Below, one piece after another: positions 7,312 to 15,020 of a stretch of DNA of 20,116 bases (position 1 is its first letter; the number at the start of each line of letters is the position of its first letter). The translations under genes were made by a program, and so were the position numbers. The stretch is from CAZPHI01 sp964586425 (GTDB lineage: Bacteria > Bacillota > Clostridia > Lachnospirales > Lachnospiraceae): assembly GCA_964586425.1 (NCBI GenBank), contig CAZPHI010000036.1, forward strand, positions 1 to 20,116, in the 5' to 3' direction. The notes under the pieces were generated by a model, which was not told the DNA's origin, searched no databases, and was given only the letters and a program-made list of their open reading frames with translations.

Positions 7312-7527
7312 ATGATAAAAAAACTTTTAATAGGTTTAATTAGATTTTATAAGAAATGCATATCTCCTTATAAAGGTAAAAAAATGTGTATATATACTCC
7401 TACATGTTCTCAATATGCTATAGAAGCTCTTGAAAAATATGGTGTTTTCAAAGGAAGTTTTCTGGCTGTTAAAAGAATAATAAGATGTAATCCTTGGGCA
7501 AAGGGTGGTTATGACCCAGTTCCATAG
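7312..7527 (+). CDS. yidD: Membrane protein insertion efficiency factor YidD
   Basis: A small protein (71 residues) linked to membrane-protein insertion by YidC. The conserved features are visible: an amphipathic N-terminus LLIGLIRFYKKCISP, the Cys-containing core CIYTPTCSQYA (C26, C32), then the GVFKGSFLAVKRIIRCNPW segment (C59) and the terminal GGYDPVP. It starts at the ATG at 7312, with GGAGG (7301-7305) six bases upstream. It lies 45 bases before yidC, the partner it is normally encoded with. It has no full transmembrane helix; peripheral membrane association is the usual view. Confidence 0.96.
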   Translation: MIKKLLIGLIRFYKKCISPYKGKKMCIYTPTCSQYAIEALEKYGVFKGSFLAVKRIIRCNPWAKGGYDPVP

Positions 7528-7572
7528 GTTGCGGATTATAAAACATTTATCAGAAGTTATGGAGGAATATTA

Positions 7573-8811
7573 ATGTTAACATTAACTCAAAGTAGTGCGT
7601 TCCTTATTGGTGATGTTGCTAAGCTTCTTGGTTTCATCATGAATGGACTATTTATTGCACTTGATGCCATTGGAATTGGTAATATTGGTCTGGCAATCAT
7701 ATTATTTACATTCATTGTAAAGTTATTGATGATGCCTTTGACAATAAAACAGCAGAAGTTTACAAAACTTTCTAATGTTATGAATCCAGAAATACAGGCG
7801 ATTCAAAAGAAATACAAAGATAAAAAAGATAATGATTCAATGATTAAGATGAATGATGAGACTAAGGCTGTATATGCAAAATACGGTACTTCACCTACAG
7901 GTGGATGTGTACAGATGCTTATTCAGATGCCTATTCTCTTCGCATTGTATAAGGTTATACAGAGTATTCCAGCTTATGTTCCACAAATCAAAGCATTTTT
8001 CCTTAATATATTAGGTAATAATGGTGTTGATGGAATTATGGGTGCTCCTGATTTTGCTGACAAGATGACTAATCTTTTTGGTAATGCTACAGATTGGACT
8101 AATACAGATAAGATAATTGATACATTAAGTATATTAAGTCCAGATCAGTGGTCTCAGGTAAAAGAGGCATTTCCAGCATTTTCAGATATGATTACTAATA
8201 ATGTAGATCATATTAATCATATGAACAATTTCCTTGGTGTTAGTATGTCACAGAGTCCTGGATGGACACTTGGTATTCCAATTCTTATTCCTATATTAGC
8301 TGCACTTACACAGTATTTTAGTGTTAAGCTTTCACAGGGTAATATGAATATGGATGAAGATAATCCTACAGCAGCATCTATGAAGATGATGAATATGGTT
8401 ATGCCTGTTATGTCAGGTCTTTTTGCCGTAACTCTTCCTGCAGGTCTTGGTATATACTGGATTGCAACAGCAGTATTCCAGATTATTATGCAGTTAGTTG
8501 TTAACAAATACTTTGATAAGGTTGGCGTTCAGGGTATTATTGATGCAAACCTTGACAAGATTAATAAAAAACGTGCAAAACAAGGTCTTCCACCTGAAAA
8601 GGTTGTTAATAATGCAAAAATTGTTACAAAAAACATTGATGCAAACCAGAATAAAGTTAAATCTCTTCAGGAAAAGAAGGAAGCTAATGACAGAAAGGTT
8701 AAAGAAATCTTAGAGTCAACAAATTATTACAAATCAGATAAACCAGGAAGTCTTGCAGAAAAGGCTAATATGGTTAGAAAATATGATGAAAAAGGTACTA
8801 AAAAGAAATAA
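7573..8811 (+). CDS. yidC: Membrane protein insertase YidC/Oxa1 family
   Basis: Insertase for inner-membrane proteins, 412 residues, much longer than the roughly 260-280 of Bacillus-type YidC. Likely membrane helices: about 15-35, 38-58, 111-132, 232-252 and 276-312 (one or two spans). A cytoplasmic helical hairpin with many charges lies at 59-105. The extra length comes from an external loop at about 135-230 and a basic C-terminal tail from 312 on. No lipobox cysteine or cleavable signal is seen. Lys50 in TFIVKLLMMPL sits where the hydrophilic-groove Arg is usually found. It starts at the ATG at 7573, with GGAGG at 7561-7565. It lies between yidD and khpB. Family assignment is secure. Confidence 0.95.
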   Translation: MLTLTQSSAFLIGDVAKLLGFIMNGLFIALDAIGIGNIGLAIILFTFIVKLLMMPLTIKQQKFTKLSNVMNPEIQAIQKKYKDKKDNDSMIKMNDETKAVYAKYGTSPTGGCVQMLIQMPILFALYKVIQSIPAYVPQIKAFFLNILGNNGVDGIMGAPDFADKMTNLFGNATDWTNTDKIIDTLSILSPDQWSQVKEAFPAFSDMITNNVDHINHMNNFLGVSMSQSPGWTLGIPILIPILAALTQYFSVKLSQGNMNMDEDNPTAASMKMMNMVMPVMSGLFAVTLPAGLGIYWIATAVFQIIMQLVVNKYFDKVGVQGIIDANLDKINKKRAKQGLPPEKVVNNAKIVTKNIDANQNKVKSLQEKKEANDRKVKEILESTNYYKSDKPGSLAEKANMVRKYDEKGTKKK

Positions 8812-8845
8812 TAGAAGTAAATAACGCTTCAGAATGGAGATTATT

Positions 8846-9652
8846 ATGGAATACATTGAAGTATTAGGTAGAACAGTTGATGATGCTTTAAATAATGCTC
8901 TTAAACAGTTAAATACAACAAGTGATATGATAGAGATGGAAGTAATCGAAAAAGGAAGTCTCGGTTTTTTTGGTAAAGTTGGTGCTAAACCTGCAAAAAT
9001 TAAGGTTAGAAAAATTCAGTTAAGCGCAGAGCAGATTATTAAGGAGTTTCTTAGCAATATGTTTGGTGCTATGAATATGGAAGTTGCTATAACAGTAGAT
9101 GTAGATGATGATAATAATGTTAATATTAACCTTGTTGGTGATGATATGGGAATATTGATTGGTAAGAGAGGTCAGACTCTTGATTCTATTCAGTATCTTG
9201 TAAATCTTGTTGTTAACAGAGATAGTGATAAATATTACAAGATTAAAGTTGATACAGAGAACTATAGAGAGAGAAGAAAAGAAACACTTGAATCTCTTGC
9301 TAAAAATATAGCATATAAAGTAAAACGTTCAAGACATTCAGTAGCTCTTGAACCAATGAATCCATATGAAAGAAGAATTATTCATTCTGCACTTCAGAGT
9401 GATAAGTTCGTAACTACAAAGAGTGAAGGTGAAGAACCATTCAGACATGTAGTTGTAATTCTTAAAAATCCTGCTCCACAGAGCAGATATTCTGGTTCAA
9501 AGTATGGTAGTAGCAGTTATTCTGGACGTAATAGTAGCTATAGTCGTCAGGGTGGATATAACAGCAAATACCATAATTCAGACTATAATAAAACTGAGTC
9601 AGCAGAATCAACAGATTCTGAAACAAAAGTTGAAAATAGTGATAATGAATAA
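8846..9652 (+). CDS. khpB: RNA-binding protein KhpB/Jag
   Basis: KH-R3H RNA-binding protein, 268 residues, linked in other Firmicutes to cell-division and envelope control with KhpA. An N-terminal Jag domain spans about 1-54 (EVLGRTVDDAL, GSLGFFGKVGAK); the KH domain carries GILIGKRGQTLD at 102-113; the R3H domain covers about 150-212 with YRERRKETLESLA and NPYERRIIHSAL. A Ser/Tyr/Gly/Arg-rich low-complexity tail of about 55 residues follows, ending acidic. I start at the ATG at 8846, since GGAG (8836-8839) lies six bases upstream; the in-frame ATG at 8834 is part of that Shine-Dalgarno. It follows yidC by 34 bases and ends the operon at the terminator at 9671-9716. Confidence 0.93.
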   Translation: MEYIEVLGRTVDDALNNALKQLNTTSDMIEMEVIEKGSLGFFGKVGAKPAKIKVRKIQLSAEQIIKEFLSNMFGAMNMEVAITVDVDDDNNVNINLVGDDMGILIGKRGQTLDSIQYLVNLVVNRDSDKYYKIKVDTENYRERRKETLESLAKNIAYKVKRSRHSVALEPMNPYERRIIHSALQSDKFVTTKSEGEEPFRHVVVILKNPAPQSRYSGSKYGSSSYSGRNSSYSRQGGYNSKYHNSDYNKTESAESTDSETKVENSDNE

Positions 9653-9667
9653 TTAATTAATATAGTG

Positions 9668-9696
9668 TGGAAATCCGCTGTCTAAATATGTATAAT
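9668..9696 (+). promoter_or_regulatory. Candidate mnmE promoter inside the terminator
   Basis: TATAAT (9691-9696, 6/6) lies in the terminator loop, with TGGAAA (9668-9673, 4/6) 17 bases upstream. The predicted start at about 9703 falls in the 3' arm, so a transcript from here would lack the 5' arm and escape the hairpin. It would leave a leader of about 27 bases with the mnmE Shine-Dalgarno. The -35 is weak. Confidence 0.4.
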
Positions 9697-9716
9697 ATAA
9701 GGCAGTGGATTTTTTT
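9671..9716 (+). terminator. Intrinsic terminator after khpB
   Basis: AAATCCGCTGTC (9671-9682) pairs over 12 bases with GGCAGTGGATTT (9701-9712), allowing two G-U pairs, around an 18-base AT loop, and is followed by a run of T to 9716. It closes the rnpA-yidD-yidC-khpB unit. The loop contains TATAAT, see the overlapping promoter candidate. Confidence 0.8.
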
Positions 9717-9729
9717 ATGGAGGATTATA

Positions 9730-11124
9730 ATGATAGTCAATGAAACTATAGCAGCAATATCAACTAGTACAATGGGTGCAGGTGGTATAGGAATAGTAAG
9801 AGTAAGTGGAGATAATGCAATTAATATTGTTAACAAGTTATTTGTACCTAAAAAAGAGGGTAAATCACTTAATAATGTTGATTCTCATACAGTACATTAT
9901 GGTAATATTATTCATAACGGTGAAATTATAGATGAAGTATTGACAATAGTAATGAGAGCACCCAATACTTATACACGTGAAGATATAGTTGAGATAGACT
10001 GTCATGGTGGAATTCTTGTAATGAAAAGAATATTAGAAGCTGTAATAGATTGTGGAGCGAGACCTGCAGAACCAGGAGAATTCACAAAAAGAGCTTTTCT
10101 TAATGGTCGAATTGACCTTTCTCAGGCAGAAGCAGTAATAGATATAATTAATTCTAAGAATGATTATGCATTAAAATCATCAGTAAGTCAGTTAAATGGT
10201 AAATTATCAGAAAAAATTAAAAATATGCGTGAGATTATAATGGATAATATAGCATATATTGAGGCAGCATTAGATGATCCAGAACACATAAGTCTTGATA
10301 ACTATGTTGATAAACTTACAATTGATGTGGATAAATGCGTGGAAAACCTTGAACAATTGTGTATAACTGCTGATAATGGTAGAATTATAAAAGAAGGAAT
10401 TAACACTGTAATTCTTGGTAAGCCTAATGCCGGAAAATCAAGTTTACTTAATGCACTTGCTAATGAGGAACGTGCGATAGTTACTGAGGTTGAAGGTACT
10501 ACAAGGGATATACTTGAAGAACAGATTAATATAGATGGTGTAATGCTGAATCTTATTGATACAGCTGGTATTAGAAAGACAGAAGACATTGTGGAAAAGA
10601 TTGGTGTTGAAAAAGCAAAACAGTATGCAAGTGATGCTGATCTTGTTATATATGTTGTTGATGGTTCAAAAGAACTTGATAATAATGATTCATCAATCTT
10701 TAAAATTATTGAGAATAAAAAAGTAATAGTACTTATTAATAAATGTGATCTCAATCTTGTAGTTTCAAAAGAAGATATACTTAAGAATTTCTCTAATCCA
10801 TCAGATGTTACAATGATTACTATATCTGCAAAAGAGCAGATTGGAATGGATGAACTTGGAAAAACAATAAGTGATTTGTTTTATAATGGTAAAGTAGATT
10901 TTAATGATGAAATATATATTACTAACATTAGACATAAAAATATGTTGAAAGAATCACTTAAAAGTCTTAAACTTGTTAAGAAAAGTATTGAAGATGGAAT
11001 GCCAGAGGATTTCTTCTCAATTGATCTTATGAATGCATATGAGATGCTTGGTAAGATAATAGGAGAAGCAGTAGAAGAAGATCTTGTGAATACGATATTT
11101 GCAAAGTTTTGTATGGGTAAATAA
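9730..11124 (+). CDS. mnmE: tRNA modification GTPase MnmE
   Basis: GTPase that with MnmG installs the (carboxymethyl)aminomethyl group at U34 of certain tRNAs. The 464 residues match the family. An N-terminal tetrahydrofolate-binding domain begins MIVNETIAAISTSTMGAGGI; a central helical domain holds the inserted G domain with GKPNAGKSS near 229-237, DTAGIR near 276 and NKCDL near 336; the C-terminus ends FCMGK, with the conserved Cys at 461 (FCIGK in most). I start at the ATG at 9730, which has GGAGG at 9719-9723 and gives the usual N-terminus; an open frame upstream to 9667 crosses the terminator and is not coding. mnmG follows after 41 bases. Confidence 0.96.
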   Translation: MIVNETIAAISTSTMGAGGIGIVRVSGDNAINIVNKLFVPKKEGKSLNNVDSHTVHYGNIIHNGEIIDEVLTIVMRAPNTYTREDIVEIDCHGGILVMKRILEAVIDCGARPAEPGEFTKRAFLNGRIDLSQAEAVIDIINSKNDYALKSSVSQLNGKLSEKIKNMREIIMDNIAYIEAALDDPEHISLDNYVDKLTIDVDKCVENLEQLCITADNGRIIKEGINTVILGKPNAGKSSLLNALANEERAIVTEVEGTTRDILEEQINIDGVMLNLIDTAGIRKTEDIVEKIGVEKAKQYASDADLVIYVVDGSKELDNNDSSIFKIIENKKVIVLINKCDLNLVVSKEDILKNFSNPSDVTMITISAKEQIGMDELGKTISDLFYNGKVDFNDEIYITNIRHKNMLKESLKSLKLVKKSIEDGMPEDFFSIDLMNAYEMLGKIIGEAVEEDLVNTIFAKFCMGK

Positions 11125-11165
11125 TTGAAATTAATAATAAATGGTTTTAGAAGGATGGTATAAAG

Positions 11166-13052
11166 ATGCCTAATGTAGTTGAAGATTATGATGTAGTAGT
11201 TGTTGGCGCAGGACATGCAGGTTGTGAAGCAGCTTTAGCATGTGCAAGACTAGGTCTTGAAACAATTGTTTTTACTGTAAGTGTTGAAAGTATTGCACTT
11301 ATGCCATGTAACCCTAATGTAGGTGGAAGTTCAAAGGGACATTTGGTAAGAGAGATAGATGCTTTAGGCGGTGAGATGGGTAAGAACATCGATGCAACAT
11401 TTATCCAATCAAAAATGCTTAATCAATCGAAAGGTCCTGCCGTTCATTCACTTCGTGCGCAGGCTGACAAATCTGAATATAGCCGAAGAATGCGTAAGGT
11501 TATGGAGAATACAGAACATCTTACAATACGTCAGGCTGAGGTATCAGAGCTTATAGTTAATGATGGAAAAATAGGTGGTGTTAAAACATTCTCAGGAGCT
11601 GTATATAACTCAAAAGCTGTTGTTTTATGTACAGGTACATATCTTAAAGCAAGATGTATATATGGGGATGTTAGCAACTATACAGGTCCTAATGGTTTAC
11701 AGGCAGCTAATCATCTTACTGATTCTTTAATTGCTAACGGAATTGAGATGTTTAGATTTAAGACAGGTACACCAGCCAGAGTTGATAAGCGTTCAATTGA
11801 TTTTAGTAAGATGGAGGAGCAGTTTGGAGATAAAAGAATTGTTCCATTTTCGTTTTCAACTAATCCAGATGATATTCAAAGAGACCAGATTTCATGCTGG
11901 TTAACATATACTAATGAAAAAACACATACTATAATACGTAATAATCTTGATAAATCACCTTTGTATTCAGGAGCTATTCATGGAACTGGTCCTAGATATT
12001 GTCCATCAATTGAAGATAAGGTTGTTAGATTTGCAGATAAGGACAGACATCAGGTATTCGTTGAGCCTGAAGGTGAATATACTAATGAGATGTATATTGG
12101 TGGTATGTCAAGTTCACTTCCAGAGGATGTACAGTATGAGATGTATAAGACTGTGCCTGGCCTTGAGCATGTTAAGATAGTCCGTAACGCGTATGCAATT
12201 GAATATGATTGTATTAATCCTGTTCAACTTAAGTCGTCATTGGAATTCAAAAAAATAGAAGGTTTATTTGCCGGCGGACAGTTTAATGGAAGTTCAGGAT
12301 ATGAAGAAGCAGCTGCACAGGGTATTATTGCAGGTATTAATGCTGCTATGAAGGTTAAGAATGAAGAACCTCTTATACTTGACAGATCAGAAGCCTATAT
12401 TGGAGTTCTTATCGATGATTTGGTTACTAAAGAGAATTTTGAACCATATAGAATGATGACTTCAAGAGCGGAATATAGATTATTACTTAGACAGGATAAT
12501 GCAGATTTAAGACTTTCTAAGTATGGAAACAGAGTAGGTTTAGTATCTGATGAGACATATTCTAATGTTAAGAAAAAAGAAGAACTTATTAAAGAAGAGA
12601 TAGAAAGACTTGAAGCTGTTAATATAGGTACAGGAAAAGCGGTGCAGGAAGTATTATTATCAAAGGGAAGCACTGAATTAAAGACAGGTTCTACACTTGC
12701 TGAATTAATTAAAAGACCTGAGCTAGATTACGATGCTATTGCGGAACTAGATCCAGAAAGAACAAGCATTCCATATGATGTTATTGAGCAGATTAATATT
12801 AATCTTAAATATGAGGGCTATATTGATAGACAGTTAAAGCAGGTGGAGCATTTTAAAAAGCTTGAAAGTAAGATAATTCCGGATTCAATTGATTATAGTA
12901 GAATTAATGGTCTTCGAAAAGAAGCAATGCAAAAACTTGACAAATTCCGTCCACATTCAATGGGACAGGCATCAAGAATATCAGGTGTATCTCCTGCAGA
13001 TATATCAGTATTACTTGTGTATATGGAGCAGTATAGAAAGGAACTCAATTAA
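11166..13052 (+). CDS. mnmG: tRNA uridine-5-carboxymethylaminomethyl modification enzyme MnmG
   Basis: FAD-dependent partner of MnmE in wobble-uridine modification; 628 residues, full length. The FAD-binding dinucleotide motif is VVVVGAGHAGCEAALA (10-25), followed by the diagnostic MPCNPNVGGSSKGHLVREID and later KTGTPARVDKRSIDF and FAGGQFNGSSGYEEAAAQG. The C-terminal helical domain carries MTSRAEYRLLLRQDNAD and ends with HSMGQASRISGVSPADIS. It starts at the ATG at 11166, after AAGGA about 10 bases upstream. It sits between mnmE (41-base gap) and rsmG (3-base gap), and the three genes probably share one transcript that ends at the bidirectional terminator. Confidence 0.97.
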   Translation: MPNVVEDYDVVVVGAGHAGCEAALACARLGLETIVFTVSVESIALMPCNPNVGGSSKGHLVREIDALGGEMGKNIDATFIQSKMLNQSKGPAVHSLRAQADKSEYSRRMRKVMENTEHLTIRQAEVSELIVNDGKIGGVKTFSGAVYNSKAVVLCTGTYLKARCIYGDVSNYTGPNGLQAANHLTDSLIANGIEMFRFKTGTPARVDKRSIDFSKMEEQFGDKRIVPFSFSTNPDDIQRDQISCWLTYTNEKTHTIIRNNLDKSPLYSGAIHGTGPRYCPSIEDKVVRFADKDRHQVFVEPEGEYTNEMYIGGMSSSLPEDVQYEMYKTVPGLEHVKIVRNAYAIEYDCINPVQLKSSLEFKKIEGLFAGGQFNGSSGYEEAAAQGIIAGINAAMKVKNEEPLILDRSEAYIGVLIDDLVTKENFEPYRMMTSRAEYRLLLRQDNADLRLSKYGNRVGLVSDETYSNVKKKEELIKEEIERLEAVNIGTGKAVQEVLLSKGSTELKTGSTLAELIKRPELDYDAIAELDPERTSIPYDVIEQININLKYEGYIDRQLKQVEHFKKLESKIIPDSIDYSRINGLRKEAMQKLDKFRPHSMGQASRISGVSPADISVLLVYMEQYRKELN

Positions 13053-13055
13053 TTT

Positions 13056-13778
13056 ATGGGTATTGAAGCATTTATAAAGGAAATAGAAGCTATCGGCATA
13101 AAGAGCAGTGATAAGAAGATAGAGCAGTTCAATAAATTCTATGATTTGCTTGTAACATGGAACAGTTTTATGAATCTTACCGGAATCACTGAATATGAGG
13201 AAGTGCTATTAAAACATTACATTGATAGTCTTTATATTAATATTCTTGATGAAGTTGATTTTAATGAGCCTGTTAAAGTAATTGATATTGGTACAGGTGC
13301 GGGATTTCCAGGACTTCCACTTAAGATAGCATTTGAAAATGTTGATATTACCCTTTTGGATTCGCTTAATAAGCGTATTAAATTCATTAATGAGGTCGTA
13401 TCAAATCTTGAACTTGAGAGTGTTAATCCCATTCACGGACGAGCTGAAGATTATGCTAACAATATTATGTATAGAGAATGTTATGATTATTGTGTATCAA
13501 GGGCGGTTGCTAATCTTGCAACATTAAGTGAATACTGCCTTCCATTCGTTAAGATTGGTGGATATTTTATATCATATAAATCAGGTGAAATTGACCAGGA
13601 GATTAATGAATCTAAGAATGCAATTAAGATACTTGGAGGAGAAATAGTCGAAGTTAAAAAGATAAAATTACCAGAAAGTGATATTGATAGATCATTTGTC
13701 GTAATTAAGAAAGTTAAAGCTACAGGAAAAAAATATCCAAGAAAGGCTGGATTACCTTCAAAAGAACCATTAAAATAA
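13056..13778 (+). CDS. rsmG: 16S rRNA (guanine-N7) methyltransferase RsmG
   Basis: SAM-dependent methyltransferase that makes m7G at the 530-loop region of 16S rRNA; 240 residues, normal length. The N-terminal helical part has WNSFMNLTGITEYEEVLLKH at about 35-54; the Rossmann-fold SAM motif is VIDIGTGAGFPGLPLKI at 75-91; later come the acidic loop LLDSLNKRIKF and SRAVANLATLSEY. The C-terminus is short and basic. It starts three bases after the mnmG stop, with its AAAGGA inside the end of mnmG, so translation is coupled. A terminator lies 4 bases past the stop. Position mnmG-rsmG-parA is the common Firmicute order, here interrupted downstream by three genes. Confidence 0.96.
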   Translation: MGIEAFIKEIEAIGIKSSDKKIEQFNKFYDLLVTWNSFMNLTGITEYEEVLLKHYIDSLYINILDEVDFNEPVKVIDIGTGAGFPGLPLKIAFENVDITLLDSLNKRIKFINEVVSNLELESVNPIHGRAEDYANNIMYRECYDYCVSRAVANLATLSEYCLPFVKIGGYFISYKSGEIDQEINESKNAIKILGGEIVEVKKIKLPESDIDRSFVVIKKVKATGKKYPRKAGLPSKEPLK

Positions 13779-13782
13779 TATA

Positions 13783-13826
13783 AACCCTCTTTATTATCAT
13801 TATAAATTAATGTAATAAAGGGGGTT
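13783..13826. terminator. Bidirectional terminator between rsmG and the hydrolase gene
   Basis: AACCCTCTTTATTA (13783-13796) pairs with TAATAAAGGGGGTT (13813-13826) over 14 bases with one G-U pair. T-rich sequence follows on both strands (TTATTTGTATT on plus, TTTATATTATTTT on minus). It lies between two converging genes, 4 bases after the rsmG stop and 7 bases before the hydrolase stop, and so probably serves both. Confidence 0.85.
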
Positions 13827-13833
13827 ATTTGTA

Positions 13834-14790
13834 TTAATTATATAGATAAATTAATGATTTATCTATAAAGTCTTGTGAATTCTCGAGCTGAGGGTAGTGA
13901 GCTGCATTGCTTACTTTACTAACTTCTATCGATGGGTTAGTGCTTATATATTCTGATAATATATTTTTATAGGATTGTTCATGTTCGCCATATATAATAT
14001 ACATACAGTTGTCAATCTGTTCAATAGCTCGTTTAATTGATGCTGTTGTAAAGTGACATTTTTTACTTGTATTATAGAATTTGGAATAACTTCCTGATAA
14101 ATGTGCACTTTCATGCATAATATTAATATCATCTGTTGATAACGAGTGTTTGATATTATAAAGTCTGTGTTCAAATCTCTTTTCGATAAAATGCTTTGAA
14201 TTAATAATATTATATATAGAAGTTCCAATTATAGGTGAGTTGAGAAGTGCTCTCAACATATTACTTCTTTTGCCAGGTATCTTCATTGCTTCAGTTATAG
14301 AAACAGGATTAACCATAATTATTTTATCAAATAAAGATTTATTACTATAACAAGCCATTATTACAGCTGGACATGATGCTCCAGAAACTATTACATCTGT
14401 TCTTTTACCAATAATATTCTTAACAAAATCATTAATCATTTGTACATACAGATAAGTTGTATATGTAATATTAGGCTTATCTGAATTACCAAATCCAATC
14501 AAATCAAGGGCATATACAGTGTGATTTTTCGATAACGCTTTATATGTTTTTGACCACTCATGCATACTTGAACATGAAATTGAATCGTGTATCAATAATA
14601 ATGGTTTACCAGTTCCTTTAACTTTGTAATTAATATCTCCAAATTTCCATTTGTATTTTTGATTATCTATGTCAGTCGTAAGATTATCTGCTGTAGAAGA
14701 TTTAAATATTAGCTGATTTACAACATGTGCAGCTGCTAAAGATATATTGCAGATACCTACTGCTGTCCCTATTTTTTGCCATTTATTCAT
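13834..14790 (-). CDS. Membrane-anchored alpha/beta hydrolase, function unknown
   Basis: A 318-residue alpha/beta-hydrolase-fold protein. A hydrophobic N-terminal segment (about 7-29) without a clear cleavage site suggests a membrane anchor with the body outside. The fold is seen in PLLLIHDSIS (oxyanion strand, 63-72), YALDLIGFGNSDKP (93-106), nucleophile elbow SGASCPA (136-142, Ser139), GEHE (268-271, acid probably E271 or E269) and NAAHYPQLE (His298). HG is replaced by HD and the usual GxSxG is GASCP, so activity is likely but the substrate is unknown. The ATG at 14790 has GGATG about 13 bases upstream, a weak Shine-Dalgarno. It is the only gene in the right arm transcribed against replication. 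It has its own promoter and shares a terminator with rsmG. Confidence 0.8.
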   Translation of the reverse strand: MNKWQKIGTAVGICNISLAAAHVVNQLIFKSSTADNLTTDIDNQKYKWKFGDINYKVKGTGKPLLLIHDSISCSSMHEWSKTYKALSKNHTVYALDLIGFGNSDKPNITYTTYLYVQMINDFVKNIIGKRTDVIVSGASCPAVIMACYSNKSLFDKIIMVNPVSITEAMKIPGKRSNMLRALLNSPIIGTSIYNIINSKHFIEKRFEHRLYNIKHSLSTDDINIMHESAHLSGSYSKFYNTSKKCHFTTASIKRAIEQIDNCMYIIYGEHEQSYKNILSEYISTNPSIEVSKVSNAAHYPQLENSQDFIDKSLIYLYN

Positions 14791-14847
14791 ATCTTTGCAT
14801 TCATCCTTTCATATTCGTGAATTATTAATTTTTGTACTCCTTTTATA

Positions 14848-14876
14848 ATTATAATCTAAAAAAAACTAACTTACAA
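14848..14876 (-). promoter_or_regulatory. Promoter of the hydrolase gene
   Basis: On the minus strand TTGTAA (14871-14876, 4/6) and TATAAT (14848-14853, 6/6) are separated by 17 bases, giving a start near 14841 and a leader of about 50 bases before the ATG at 14790. The opposite direction serves the kinase gene, so this is a divergent control region. Confidence 0.6.
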
Positions 14877-14949
14877 CTAATTAATTTTAAAAAGGACTTT
14901 TATTATATGTCTATTTGTTATACAATTATAAATGTATTTATAGAATTAT

Positions 14950-14995
14950 AATATATTATATAACGTATATATACTAACATAAATATATTATATAA
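14950..14995 (+). repeat. Direct repeat of a 14-base AT element upstream of the kinase gene
   Basis: AATATATTATATAA occurs at 14950-14963 and again at 14982-14995, start to start 32 bases (about three helical turns). Each copy overlaps possible -10 sequences (TATAAT at 14947-14952 and 14991-14996). The copies could be binding sites for the downstream response regulator or just AT-rich similarity. Confidence 0.4.
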
Positions 14996-15020
14996 TATAC
15001 TTTGAATGGAGATTTTTGAT

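Noticed and set aside
9667..9729. N-terminal extension of mnmE by 21 codons.
   Set aside because: The extension runs through the khpB terminator and lacks a ribosome-binding site; the ATG at 9730 has a good one and gives the family N-terminus.
9968..9983. CACGTG in mnmE as a degenerate parS site.
   Set aside because: Only 10 of 16 bases match; the two sites at 16785 and 16845 are perfect.
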